Shown: piece after piece, positions 33,126-47,632 of the stretch
How the letters are laid out: each line of letters opens with the position of its first letter
Numbering within the stretch: the first letter of the stretch is position 1
Assembly: GCA_024699855.1 (NCBI GenBank)
Contig: JAMPIQ010000002.1
Coordinates: 9,610,001-9,674,000, forward strand
DNA from: Aphelenchoides besseyi
Lineage: Eukaryota > Nematoda > Chromadorea > Rhabditida > Aphelenchoididae
Direction of reading: 5' to 3'
DNA length: 64,000 nucleotides
Program-made: the position numbers and the translations under genes
The notes under the pieces: generated by a model
What the model was told of the DNA's origin: nothing
Seen by the model: only the letters and a program-made list of their open reading frames with translations
Database searches by the model: none

Positions 33126-34309
33126 TTACGCCAGTGTATCGGCTCTTCGAAGTTGACGAGCTCGAAAACGTCGATTACTAACGCGCGGAGAAGCTTCAAG
33201 AACAATCGCCCAATCGTAGGACTTCGACTTCAGAGTTCTCACATCGTAGTAATCTGCAAATTGATAATCCATTCTGTGTTATTACGCAATTTAAACGAGA
33301 CTTACCAGGAAGTCTGTAGACTTTGCGTACTCTTCTTAACCTTTTCGAGGGTTCGTTTGTTCTGGAGATATCTCTAAACGTCAAACTCATACAAACATTA
33401 AAGCGATTACTAACCGCGATACGATCATCGCCAACATATTCAGATCTCGTATGATTTCCAGTTCCATTCGCCAAAATCCGGTGCCAAATTCGCCGGAACT
33501 GCTCAGTCCAATCGTCCACGAGAAATTGGAATCATTGATACGTTCGAATTTTTTTGTCTAAACATTTCTAAGCTCACATACAATAGCGACTAACCGATCC
33601 ATTGGATTTGCCGGTTCCACCGTTTGCAAACGGTAAGCACATGGTGAATTTCTCTTCGGTGAAAACGCCTCGAGCAACTCCTGTCAATTAGGTTGTTTAT
33701 TAACTTGAATTTCAACTACTTTGCTTGCTTTAACTGACAATTTAACGAACCCGAATGTTAGGGATCGCTTTTTTCAACTACGCAGAAACTCAACTAATGA
33801 TAAAAAAAACTCAGCGCGTGTCGCTAAAGAATTGGCAACGCTTATGACTATTTGGTTGTAGAATAAAAACTTGTGGTTTGAAAGAATAAAACTTGCCATC
33901 TATTCCACTTATCGGCCAATCCCATGCAATACTTTTTGGGAAGACAATCTTCTCTTCGTTGTGAAAGCCACTCCTGAATGTGAACTAAAGAGGATCTGTT
34001 CAATTGTTAAACCTACGAGCTCGAAAGCACGTTGTTGTTTGCATCGAAACGTGGAAGACTGGGACGAGAGATTTTGGTCGTCGAATCCTCCGGAACATTG
34101 ACTTCAACCTCCATCGGGGGTGCAGAAGTGATAAGTTCATTCATTTCACTGTTCTCCACATCTTCTCCGTTCGTTGTCACAAACGTAACGTCTTCTTCAG
34201 TTGTGTACCAGCGGCGTAAACACTTCGATCCGTGGACTTCGCTTTCTTCATCCCAACCACCAATTAGTTCGCTGTCGTCGCCGCTCATTTTCTCTGTTGT
34301 CCCAACCAT
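33126..34309 (-). CDS. Unrecognised acidic protein, multi-exon
   Basis: ATG 34307-34309 (MVGTTEKMSGDDSELIGG) lies two bases after a TTTCTGCAG acceptor. The first exon is acidic (GGWDEESEVHGSK, LRRWYTTEEDV, EVEVNVPEDSTTK) and ends near 34020 at a GTAGGT donor. Later minus-strand exons encode GVARGVFTEEKFTMCLPF (about 33600-33680), NDSNFSWTIGLSSSGEFG (about 33415-33535) and a last exon YYDVRTLKSKSYDWAIVL to TAA 33126-33128. A further open stretch at 33790-34000 (GKFYSFKPQVFILQPNSH) may be an alternative exon. There is no signal peptide or membrane segment. The family is not recognised. The exons look coding but the 33680-34015 structure is unsettled. Confidence 0.5.
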
Positions 34310-36010
34310 TGAACTGCAGAAAAAAGCCTTACTGTTCCTGAAAACAAACTTTAGCACCGTCTCTTCCATCTCTCGCGCTCATATGCTCAACAGTCGTAGA
34401 CTACAAAGAGTTTTCTTCAGATCTCAAAACATTTGCACGTGAACAAGTCGAAACGGCGCAAATCCACGGCAAAAAATCAAACTTCCGATGTTTGCAGCTG
34501 AAGATTTCTGTTGATTTTAGCTCAGTTTACCTTCTCAACAGTTTGTAGGGAAAATTGGTTATAGGAAATACTGATTGCACGTATATTCACATCAATTCAT
34601 AAACCCGTTCACTCGAAAGTTTGTTTTAAGAGCTCAAAACATTAAACATAAGCTACTGAAAAAGAATCGGTTTAACAGTATAAACAAATGATATGCCAAT
34701 AAAACCACCCAAAAACCACTATCATCACCTAAAGCTTGAGCTAAAAAACTCACGGATCATGAAATGAGAAACGGCAGCGTTTATAAAAAGTTCGGACCAC
34801 TTTAAATTGAGCGGCAGTGATGGGTGGATCAGTTGGATCGTTAATTCGAAGCTAAATCCGAATTGAGTTCCCACTGGCTTTCTTACCGTTGATCTCGTTT
34901 CTGACCACGTCGGCCCCTGGCGACGGGCATTTTATTACGAACAACAATCCTGTCGATCAAGCGATTTGATTGCGACATTTCGGTTTCTCATTTTGATGCC
35001 GAGACGGCGAATAATACGCCTTTTGTCTGATTAGTACGAAAATATATAACGAACAGCTGATGCGTTTGGGTTTAAAGACAATCCGCGAAATCATATTCTT
35101 AGCCCGTCGAGATATGATACGCTCGAAAAAGTTAATTGCGTGTTTGTCCAAACATCGTTTTTTGTTAGTTTAAAAATCAGCTGTCAACGAAGACAATCGG
35201 AGGTTTGTTCGACGTTCAGTGTTCAAATCACATTGGTTATGTCAATCCTACTGATTGCTATGGATACTTCCTGTTCACTTGTGCGTGAAATCGTACACTC
35301 GAAGAAAGAAACCTAATAAAATTGATTACAAGTCCCAAGATTACTGTCATTTCTTATCCGTTTACCGCAGTCATTCAATGTTACTACAAGAGTAATTTTG
35401 ATTCAATCATCAGAAGTTTACTTTCAACTCGACAATAAGATTGGTGTTCCCTCGATGCTCCTTATTTAAACGTATTTTGGCCCCCGAACGTCGCCATATA
35501 ATGAGTGATTTCATTCAAGCTGCGAATCTGCGAACTATGAGTAACGGAAGTCGGAAAATGAAGGAGCCGTCGAGCAAACAGAAAGGGCGCAGTTTTTCGT
35601 ACACACCAAACGACACACAAGGTGTTTCGATAAGGACATGGGCCGCACGAGTTTCCAACACAAATGCCAACTAACGTTGAAAGCAACGTGTGAGCGAGAA
35701 GGTCGTTGTATATGTTAACGATCGAGACTGCAACAGATTTGTGGTTTTCGTGTTCAAAAAGAAGCTTAGTCTCGTATTTGTGTTTTTATTGTTCGCGTTT
35801 TCATTTTTACGTTTTGCAGAGCGTTAACAAGTGAGTGAAAATGTGAAGAGTCGAATGAAGTTTTCTTTTGTTTTACCTCGAGAAGTTTTTTCTGAATCTC
35901 GAAATTTTATCGGATATCTTCAGATTTCGCTTTCTTTGTCGCGATTCTAAGCAACCACAGCTAAACAAACATTGAAAACGCTTCCAAATATGAAGACTTT
36001 TAAATCCAAA
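34310..36010. other. Intergenic, no supported gene
   Basis: AT-rich. A plus-strand ORF at 35500-35674 (MSDFIQAANLRTMSNG...) is the only open frame of note, with no family similarity and no flanking exons. Confidence 0.45.
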
Positions 36011-36012
36011 TA

Positions 36013-36606
36013 CAGGGTGGCGCAAAATGAATATCCATCTCCTTTTTGATGAATGCTAATTTGCTGAACAAACCATATATTTTCTTGCTGCCCGTACCTT
36101 ACAGTTGCTGATTATGCAAAATCTCAATTACCAAAATTTCTGGTTTTCGCTTACTCTCCCCTTAGGTTCTGATTTTACTTCTCGCTAAAAGTCGAAAATT
36201 TAATGAAAACGATAAGAATTAATAACATAAATCGATGTTTTTCTCGATAACTCAAACGAAATCAACGGATGTAATAAGATTGCCACTTACACAAACTTCT
36301 TCGCCGATTGGTATTAGATAGATCGTTCGTTATGTTCTGGCATTCTCCCTTCTCTTGTTATCATGGCATCTTCCATCAACACAATGTCTAATTCGTTCGC
36401 ATCTTTGTCGAGAAGGAATACGAATATCAAATGTCTGGGTTGCGTGTTTGAATCCAAGAGGAGAGTAAACGAAAACCAGAAATTTTGGTAATTGAGATTT
36501 TGCATAATCAGCAACTGTAAGGTACGGGCAGCAAGAAAATATATGGTTTGTTCAGCAAATTAGCATTCATCAAAAAGGAGATGGATATTCATTTTGCGCC
36601 ACCCTG
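36013..36606. mobile_element. Tc1/mariner-type MITE with ~150-bp near-perfect terminal inverted repeats and TA duplication
   Basis: The element runs from CAGGGTGGCGCAAAATGA to its mirror TCATTTTGCGCCACCCTG and is flanked by TA on both sides (36011-36012 and 36607-36608), the target duplication of Tc1/mariner transposons. The arms cover 36013 to about 36163 and about 36459 to 36606 and differ at very few bases, so insertion is recent. The ~295-base centre has a minus-strand open frame (FLLDKDANELDIVLMEDAM) but no transposase motif. Confidence 0.92.
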
Positions 36607-36608
36607 TA

Positions 36609-37071
36609 TATTTTGACTAATTTGTTTGGATGGAATACTAAATAACCATAGAAGCCGTCGTAAGCAACAATAGAGATTGCGGCTGGTGACAGAAGATTCT
36701 GTCGACATCGATGGCAATCTATCGGAGGGTAACTTGGTGTTTATTGCAGTGCGCGTGCTCTTTACTCGGTTATATTCAACCTCAATTTTCGTTGAGTTAT
36801 TTCAATTTATATGAGAATTTGGAGGGAAATAAAAGTGAAAATTGAAATTCAATTTTCAATGACCTTAACAGCTACTTTTCTTCCTTTTTAACGTGCTGCA
36901 TTGACGATATTTTTGTGAAATTGAAACGTGTATAAGACTATTTTACACACAACTCTTCTCGGTTTTAGCTGACCACTTGATCATGAGAAAGTAATCGAGT
37001 AGGAATAGTTTGGAGAACAACTTACGTCCTATGAACTCGAACACTACGACTATTTTTTGTCATTCACTTCA
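36609..37071. other. Upstream region of the C1GALT1 gene
   Basis: AT-rich, no gene. It separates the MITE from the C1GALT1 start codon and is the probable promoter or leader. Confidence 0.4.
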
Positions 37072-38355
37072 ATGATTCGCTTTAATTCGAGCGTTGCCAA
37101 TGTGGTTATTGGGATCATCATTGGACTGTGTATTGCACTAATTTTCTTGCCATCGGGTTCAAATAACGGCGCATATAACATTCTACGGTTACCTTCAAAT
37201 CGTCCGTCCGATGTTCCACTTCATCGACATGATGCGCATGGAGATGAGGAAGTGGACGATTCCGGAGCTCCACGACAAGCGATGCACTTTCACGGTGGTA
37301 ACGATTCCAATCATGGCGGTTAGTTTTGTCAATTTACTCACCTGTTAAACTCGATTATAGGCGAATTAGCAGCCGAAATCGCGAAACGCGTACGTGTATT
37401 TTGTTGGATACTCACCGGAAAACAGAATCATGACAAACGTGCGAAACACGTGAAAGCAACTTGGAGCCGTCGATGTAACAAATACGTTTTCATGTCTTCC
37501 GAAGAAGATCCCTCACTTCCGGCCATCAATTTGAACATCAGCGAAGGACGAGATCATTTGTGGGCTAAAACAAAAGCGGCTTTCAAGTACATTCATACGC
37601 ATTATATCGTAAGTTAAAAGTTATACTGATAAGTGGATCAATTAGTACAGAACGATTACGACTTTTTCCTGAAAGCCGATGACGATACTTACGTTATCAT
37701 GGAAAATCTTCGATTCATGTTAATGCCACACAAACCAGAGGAACCAATTTTTTTTGGTTGTAAATTTAAACCCTTTACGAAACAAGGTTATATGAGCGGT
37801 GGTGCGGGCTATGTGCTGAGTCGTGCTGCACTTGATGCTTTCATCACAAAAGCATTGCCGGACAAAACCAAATGTTCACCCAGCGAAAGTGGAGCCGAAG
37901 ACGCCGAAATGGGAAAATGTTTGGAGAAGATCGGTGTAAGGGCCGGTGATTCGCGAGACGCCGAAGGACATCATCGATTTCTTCCTTTCGTTCCCGAACA
38001 TCATCTAACACCCGGCCATGTAGATCCGAGTTTCTGGTTTTGGCAGTACATTTACTATCCAATTGATCAGGTTGATTTTCTAGTTGTAATTTTTGTAAAT
38101 AATCACTTTTAGGGTCCTGGTTGTTGTAGTGACTATGCGATTTCATTTCACTACGTTAGCGGAAGCTTAATGTACGTGCTAGAGTACATGATCTATCATT
38201 TGCGACCATTTGGCATGGACTCATCGTTGGTTGAAAAATTGGGACCACCAGAAATGCCGTTAATGAACAAAGCTTATTTGGCGGCAATACAGAACATGGG
38301 TGCCGACGATCAGTTCAAGAAACAAGAAAAAGATTTGAATTCGCTCTTATCGTGA
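37072..38355 (+). CDS. C1GALT1: Core 1 beta-1,3-galactosyltransferase (T-synthase)
   Basis: Golgi enzyme that adds galactose to O-linked GalNAc, making the core 1 (T antigen) disaccharide. ATG 37072 gives a type II protein with an anchor at about residues 11-28 ([16 protein letters not shown]) and a His/Gly/Asp-rich stem. The catalytic region has [35 protein letters not shown], the DxD metal site in [17 protein letters not shown], the fold motif [13 protein letters not shown], the conserved [10 protein letters not shown], and the C-terminal [13 protein letters not shown]. These are all C1GALT1 hallmarks. Introns follow 37321, near 37613 and near 38070. The stop is TGA at 38353-38355. An upstream in-frame TTG at 37057 is not needed. 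Confidence 0.93.
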
Positions 38356-39260
38356 ACCTTCTTTTCACAACATCAGAATTCTGATCTGTCGGTCTGATCC
38401 AATTAATTCCAAGCGGTTATGTTTCATCGGTTAAACGGGCACATCTTTTTGATTAGCTGCAACAGCATCATGAAACTTTATTAGTTGTAAATCAGTAAGT
38501 TAACTAGTTGGGTTGTTTCTTGCGAATCTGAAAACATATTACTCATGTCGAAAGCAATAAAAGTTCAGTTTCATTCTCTTTCCCTTCGTATTTCTCACGG
38601 TTATTTCTATTAGTTATACGCAAAAGTTGTTTCCTTTTTCAACTATTTTCAATATAATTCTAATCGTTGGATGACGGGATCCGTTCGTCGACTCGAAAAG
38701 CCAATGAATTGCTCATGACCGTTTCTAATTGAACACAAATTCGGTTAACGTTTACTTCTACTTTCCAACTCAATTTGCCAAATTATCCACAATCCCACAT
38801 TCCACATTCAAAACAACAAAATAAAACGATATTTCCACTGTTTATTCGTCCCTACAAAAAGAGTTTAAGGCAAAATCACTCGATACGAATAGTTGAGGGA
38901 GATAGCAACAACTAGGAACCCTGGGAGGGACGGTTGTTAAGACGAAATCCAACAACTTAGTCATAGACTGCTCGTCGTGAGTTGCAAATAGAAACGAAGT
39001 ACCCGAGAGTGTGGAATGTGTTAGTAGTGAGCATTGTTGGAACCCGCAAAAAGAAGTGATAGTACGAGCGTACACGTTGAACTGAGTGCACAGATGCCTA
39101 ATTCTCAGAACGAATAAGCCAAGATGAGCGAATGAATTAAGAATATGCACTGCACAAAAATATACAGATTGCAATCTAAAAGAGTGTTGAAAAGGAAAGA
39201 CTGGAACGATGGTTTTAGCATCGCAGAATAACGGAAGGTAGTTTCGATTGTATGTTGCGT
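38356..39260. other. Convergent 3' flank of C1GALT1 and STARD3-like genes
   Basis: Contains the C1GALT1 poly(A) signal AATAAA at 38556-38561. Otherwise AT-rich with no gene seen. Confidence 0.5.
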
Positions 39261-40793
39261 TCATGGAATTTGATTAAGAGAATAAGTTTCAAACTTTTCT
39301 TTGATGTAATCAGCCAAGATTTTCGGATAGGAACTTAAGAACGACACTATTCCACGACGCATCAACGTTTTCGGTATTTGTGATTTGACATCCGTATTCA
39401 TAATCCACTCAAAATACGACTTGCCGGGGGTTGTTGCCGGTCCAATTCGCACCAAATTTGGACCGTTAGTTCCGCTAAAGAGGTGAGGGAATAATCGTAG
39501 ATCAAACATAACTAACCGAACACCGCCATTTGCTTCTTCGGGTCTGCTCAATGTTGGAATCGACACATAAACTCCCGTATATGTTTGTGTTTCTGCATCG
39601 TAAATCACACGGCGGATATCGACAAAATGTCGAGAGGCTATGTAGCCTCCGAGAGCCGGAGAACTTTCGCAATGCACGATATCACGTTCAGTATCCAACT
39701 TAACAAGATAGTCGAGTCGCAACAATTGAGGATTCCAGAATTCGTTGTCACGCCATGCGGCCAGAAACAAAGTTCGTGGCTCACAATCGAACTCGTGTCG
39801 TAGATACCAAATGTTGTTGTCATGATTCCGAATATCAGGATTCTTCTGCATTGATTTCCAGGAATTCAACTCTTCCAATTGTTTTAAGACTTCACGATAT
39901 GCTTCATCCAATGCCGAATACGCTTTTTGCCGTGAGATGTTTCCATAACCGGGCAAATTCAACGTTGCACTCAATAAAGCACGTGGAAGACGTTCTTCGT
40001 CTGAAGTCAATCGTTTGATTAGTAAACTTCACACTCGTTTTTATTCACCAGTCGTATAGTCGGCAGCAGTTCTATACTCGTCTTCAGTGATTGCACCGGA
40101 AAATGCTCTGCAAAAAGAAAAGCTTATATTTATTGATGTACTGTTGAATACCTTCGATCATTATGTAAACGTCGCGGCTGGAAGGCTGCCGGTCCGGACG
40201 ACCGTGAACTATCGTAGGAGAAGTCGTCTTGTGCTCGCCGCTCACCTCGTAGCACACGAAACGGCACAACCCACAGTTCGAACCAGGAGACACCAAAAGA
40301 TGTTAAAATAACCAAATATGCAGGTACCGTGTTTCCATGATCTTTTTTGAAGAAAAACAAAATTTTAACCACAATGAAAAGGGTTGTAACCGTCGTTGTG
40401 CAGGCCACCGGTAACCAATGTTCGACGCGAAATCCGGCAAAAAATATCAGAAGGACAACCATTCGTAGAACTCCGATAATGACCATATCGAAAAGAGAGA
40501 TCTTCAGAAAGTTGGGTTCAAAAATGTTGATTTCAGCGAGAAATATACTCGGCCAATCGTCGCCTTTGGTCACCTAAAATACACAGAGATAACACTCTCG
40601 AAGAAAACCTTACCGTGCTTAAAAGCCACAACATTGTTGTGACCACACAGTCAAAAACACAAATGATCACAAATTTTCGTCGATCTGAACTCAACGGACT
40701 ATCGTCAAACAGTAAGGGATCATGAACCGAACCGCCACCAATTGGTGTTGTAGGCATTTGAATACTTGAACGTTGGCCGTTATGACTTATCAT
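39261..40793 (-). CDS. STARD3/MLN64-like MENTAL plus START domain sterol-transfer protein
   Basis: Late-endosomal membrane protein that binds and moves cholesterol at ER contacts. ATG 40793 (MISHNGQRSSIQMPTT). The MENTAL domain has four predicted membrane segments, with DRRKFVIICVFDCVVTTMLW, RMVVLLIFFAGFRVEHW, FIVVKILFFFK and VSWFELWVVPFRVL. A linker with AFSGAITEDEYRTAADYT follows the position of the human phospho-FFAT region (LFSGALSEGQFYS...). The START domain fills the last ~240 residues (KNPDIRNHDNNIWYLRHEF, SRHFVDIRR, GPNLVRIGPATTPGKSYFEW, LSSYPKILADYIKEK). TGA stop at 39261-39263. Introns sit near 40570-40610, 40100-40155 and 40010-40055. An acceptor TTTTCAG lies 116 bases before the ATG. 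Confidence 0.9.
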
Positions 40794-42263
40794 TACCGCG
40801 ACTTCGGCCGCTCGGCTATGACAATACCCCACAGCTTCTCCACGGTGAGTGGAAGTTGTCGCGTTGGCGCGAGATGCGCCGTGAAGGAACTTCAATAAGC
40901 GATGGAACCTGAAAACAACATAAATTGAAATTGGAAAACAAGAAGATCACGATCGGTTTTCTCACATTTATTAGTAACAACCATGTGATACAAAGAGATG
41001 TTAGTGCAAATAAGAACGACGATGAGAGATTTAGTAGTATGTCATGGATGTTGAAACCAAATGGCAGCGAGTGTTATTTAGTAACGTTTATAGAAATACA
41101 GGTTACAAAAATGCGAGTCAAAAACGAGCGGTCTGCTTATCAGTAGAAATCGATTGGTCTCTAATTACATTCGACAACAGCAGTTCTTTTCGTTCACAAT
41201 CACAACCGCATAGTCACCACTGATATTTTGATCCCCGACCGCATAATTAGCTTGTTTTGATTTTTGCTCTCCAACCACACAAATGGACATACGAAGTGAG
41301 AGAAGAATCGGACAGGTAGGATTATATCTCGAGTTTTTTAACCATAAAAGTATGTAAATCAGTTCGTAATCAACGGTCACTATCTAAGCCTTATCATTCA
41401 CTAGCAACCACTTTAAGTTCGCTCTTGACCCGACTGTCTGAGACCAACAACGCCAATCAACTAGCTGGCAAATAACAGATCGTTGCTCATAAAAAACACG
41501 AGTTTTGTATGTTTGCTTATTGCCAAGAACTTTGATTAATTCACTAACTCGTCTCTTGTCTATGCCCACAGAGATGAACGGTAAGACCTTGAAGTATCGA
41601 TTTTTTTTGCGATGAAATTTTTCGATGTTTATTTTATACACGAGTGTAGTTTCCAATTTTGATTACAATCGAGTTTATGAATTGATTTTGGTTGCATTTG
41701 AAACAAACTGGAACGTGATGTTGTTAAGGTCACTGACTTTTTCGTCGAAGCTCTAAAGGTCTTCAGTTAAAGTTTTGTCTTTTTATTCGAATGTGAACTT
41801 CATCGAATACTTTGTTGTGGAGCTCATCGTTCTGTGCTGCTGATTGCCCCCCACCGGTCGTCTGATGATGGAGAAACAATAATTCAAACATGGCTTGCAG
41901 ACGCACAAACAGCTGCTTTTTGCTCTTCCGCCCTTTGCTTTCACTCAGACCGAATTCTTTGTCGCTCCGCACGTCCTTTGGACCGACTTATAGTTGACAT
42001 TTAAAACACAATCACGTATTCTATAAACTTACACCTTCGCTTGTTTGTAAATTGACCAAACAGCTTGTCGAAAATATTTCGAGATGTTTTTGAATAGAAA
42101 ATTAACTTTCCGCCAACTTTGTAAGTCCGTTCCTGATGGTCGATTTGTGTCGTGAGTGTTCGTGGTTGATTAGTGGATATGTTTTATGAGCAGTTAGTTG
42201 GAACTTGTGTTCATTTTAGCGCCATTGTGTTTCTATTGATCGATATCATTTGGAGTTCTAATC
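40794..42263. other. Divergent intergenic region between STARD3-like and S6K genes
   Basis: About 1.5 kb of AT-rich sequence with only scattered short frames. It must hold both promoters. No repeat or RNA gene seen. Confidence 0.5.
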
Positions 42264-44140
<1,877 letters not shown>

Positions 44141-45057
44141 TTCGACTAACACTGAAATTTACGGGCTTCCTGACGGATTTTAATAATCTTATTAACCGTT
44201 CTTCCAACCTTCAAAAGAGTTATTTGCGTTCAATCGCAAATCGAATTCGCATTTACGTTTCTTTCCTAATATGCTTCTAATTATCTGAGGCAAATAAAAA
44301 TTGCCGTCTTGTTCTTGTTACGTTTTCGGTTTACATTCTTGTTAAATTTGAGTTTTCGTGTCGAAGTCTCTTATTTCTTATGCTCAAGCACTGCGTTCAA
44401 AACTCGGAATTTTACATTTTGTGGTGATGGGTTCTGTACTACTTTCCGAATGCCTTAAGATGTCATTCGCTCAGGAACGAGTTGTTGATGTGTAACTTTA
44501 TGTGTGTCAAATAAATGTTGGACTTTGTTTATCGATCAGTTTTACTGACATCGGAATGAAATGCATTGCGAGACTAATTGCAAAAAGTACTGAACATGAG
44601 ATCATTCGAAAGAAAACTGTCGTTGAGGAAGAGGTAACAACAAAATGGCAGATCAGTCGTACAATGACTGTACAAAACATAAAAAAGCAACTCAAATCTC
44701 TTCCTGTCATCAACACAAAGATGCTTTCTACTCACTAATGGTTGAGATCTCAGATTCTCCAATCGCTTAAACAACATAGTTGCTTCAAGCTAAACAGTTC
44801 TTTAGGTACAGAGAACTTTTGGTCGTTTATTGTTTAAGGAATTCCATGTTTATGTTACTTTAAGTGTGTGTTACCAGAAAACTCATGATCTACTGATTTT
44901 ATCTTTCAATTTATTTAACGGAAAAGCGGCGACAATATTAAAAGAATTTCACGGAAACTCTACATTTAAAACGATCATGAAGTTGCGTTATGATGAAGTG
45001 ATTCGACATTTAGGTAGCTCATTGAGTTAGAAGCGTCGAGTTGTTTACGTGCCAACT
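44141..45057. other. Convergent 3' flank of S6K and SELENBP1 genes
   Basis: Poly(A) signal AATAAA at 44294-44299, about 155 bases after the S6K stop; a second AATAAA lies near 44510. No gene seen in the rest. Confidence 0.5.
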
Positions 45058-46765
45058 TTACAAGAAAATATCGCTGGTGCAGTCGCCAGATGGCCTAAAT
45101 GGAGCAGTGTAATTCTGTGGAGTTGAAACTAACCATCGCATCTCGTGCGCACCAAATTTATCGCCTCCCGGAAAGTCGCCGAAATCGACCAAGAAGTTAG
45201 GATCGAGTTCCAAACCTCCTTTCTCGGTGTCAACATGCATCATCAACATGGCACCGCCTTTTTTGACCAATTCCGGATAGAACTGTTCGTCCCACGGCGT
45301 AGTCACTATATTCAAACTTTAGTTTCACAACTTGTTTTGGAACTTACGATTGGTGGTGACGTACAAACGTTTGCCATCCAGAGAAAGTTGAAGCATGTGC
45401 GGTCCTCCTTCGATTTTGCGACCTTTGACTTCGGTTTGATCGTAACCCTTCCAGCCGGGCTCATCCACAGTAACACCGCTTTGATTGTGCAACAAACCAC
45501 CAATGTTAACTTCGCCAACCAACTTGACATTGTGTGGATCGCTGATATCGTATTGAAGCACTTTGCCGTGAAGCCACAAACTCGCGTACAAGTACTTGTC
45601 GTCCATCGAAATAATCACGTCGCTGAGCATAGCAGGAAGACTATCTCCATATTTCCAGTTTTTGACCTTCTTTGGCGGACAGCGAGCCACCAATTCAGCT
45701 TCATACTTCGTTTTCGTTCCTTCCTTGTAAATATGATAGAGTCCTCCTCCGTACAAAGTTCCCATAAAGCAGTTGTTTTTGTCTGGATCATGAAGAAAAC
45801 GAATTTCAAATCCCATGGAACCCTCTTCTCCAGGCAACTCAATGGATTGAATGCGCTTACGAGTAGTCCAGTCCCAGATGTTGATGCGACGACTGTAGTA
45901 GCCTGGAAATTAATAGGATATATATCGACTAATAATGTAACGATAACCTTTTTCGATGTGTTTGGGATCGAAACCGTGTTTGATTGCACTTGGAGAACCC
46001 CACTCGCTTGACATCATCACGTTTAAGCGCGGTTGATACCTAGAAGCAAAACTTAAATCACTTCTAATTTTTTTGTTCACCAAAAGCCGTAATTGAACTC
46101 GGTTGCTTCTTCTTTAGGATGCCACAAGCCTTTAACTTTGAAGTCCTTGTCCAACAAAATGAATTGTCCTTTGTTGTTTCCTTTATTGTCTCCCAACGAA
46201 CTGATCATGATCTCGCCAGTTCCAAGACAATGAGTCGTATGCAAGAAGGTTGCATCCAACGGCTCGAGCTCCTTGCGATGAACGGTGTGCGCCAACTTCA
46301 AATTCTTCGGATCAAACGTATCGATCACGTAAACACGCGACGTTATGAGAGTTGGACAAATCAAATAGCGACGGTTGACGCCAGCCTTTCCGAAACAACT
46401 CGCACACGCATTCCAACCACTACAAATAGATGCAATAGTTGTCATTCTCGTTCTCAATTTACCTGTGATGCACTTCGTCACCGAGTTTAGGAAGCTCAAC
46501 CTTGCTAATTGGTTGACAATAAGTCGCCGAATTTGGATCGATATCAATTGTGAACACCGCATCGGATTTTTTCATTTGAACACTTGTCGGCATTTGCATT
46601 TGAACGGAAGCCATTGGCATATTGTAGTTGGTTGCCGTCACAAAAGCGATGCGTTCGCGTGGAGCCTTCATTGCATCTTTTGGAGTGGGGTAGAGTATAA
46701 CAGAAGAAGGATCGCAACACGCATGCTTCTCGGTCGGTTGATCAACGGTTTTTAATTCGGGCATT
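45058..46765 (-). CDS. SELENBP1: Selenium-binding protein 1 family methanethiol oxidase
   Basis: Cytosolic enzyme that oxidises methanethiol to formaldehyde, hydrogen sulfide and hydrogen peroxide. ATG 46765 gives [18 protein letters not shown]. Family blocks: [16 protein letters not shown] (with the conserved cysteine), [92 protein letters not shown] and [11 protein letters not shown]. The last intron (near 45090-45133) restores [16 protein letters not shown], the normal family C-terminus. TAA stop at 45058-45060. The ATG follows a GTGTTTTCAG acceptor by only four bases, implying a leader exon or trans-splicing. Confidence 0.94.
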
Positions 46766-47632
46766 TTCTGAAAACACAAAACATGAACAACTCAATCGAT
46801 GGTTAACAAAGAGACTAGTGAGTTACACGCCATTGAAAACCACGACCGTCCGTCATCGTAGGCAACTCGACGCGGATTTTGAGAATTAAAAGTGAATCTT
46901 TTCGATAAGGAAGTTTTTGATCGAAAGTAGAAACGGACGGGTTTTCACGCGTTTAGGTTAATGGATCAGAACAATGAATTAGTCCGGGGGTTAAATTTCT
47001 CTACCGAGTACTCTTCGGAACCCAAACCAAAACCGTACCCAAAACAAACGAGCAGCCGAACAACCAAGCAGTCCGGTAACTCCGATGGTGCTGAGTGAAC
47101 GAGTAAAACGAATTCTCCAACTCATTTGACTAAAAGCAACAAAATTTTAAAAGATATAAACTGGAAGCGAAGTGATTGAGGTAAATCGTTTGGAATGAAA
47201 GTCGACTAAACACGTTAACCAAATGCGGCATTCGGCCGTTCGTTGTTATTCGAAAACAAGTGGGGAGGTTCGAGTAGACAAAAACATTTGCTATCTTACT
47301 CGTGTCTCTTCGCCTTCGTGCACATTAACGGCTTATTTCTGAGTGTTCTCTCGTTGAAAACATGTTTACTTGCAATCGAAAGCACGAAAACAACGCCAAT
47401 CCAACGTGGATGTTATCCATATTTTTCGTACAAAGCCCAGTATTTCTGGGCCGACCAGACAAAAACAACTTCGCGAAACGCACCAGAAGGCGGAGTCTAT
47501 TTTGCAAAAGCAAAAACAAAAACAACCGCGACCTTTCGGAATGAAAACGTTGAAAAAACACTGGAAAATGTTGAAAAAGAACGCTTACTGATAGTTTATT
47601 TGACGATAGACAAAACAAATAACTTAATTGAA
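46766..47632. other. Intergenic, no gene seen
   Basis: Upstream flank of SELENBP1 and downstream flank of the GPCR, both minus strand. The overlapping frames at 47243-47640 show no coding motif. Confidence 0.5.

Noticed and set aside
45145..46011. 288-codon plus-strand frame opposite SELENBP1
   Set aside because: It mirrors highly conserved minus-strand exons. Long antisense frames are common over such sequence, and no splice or start context supports it.
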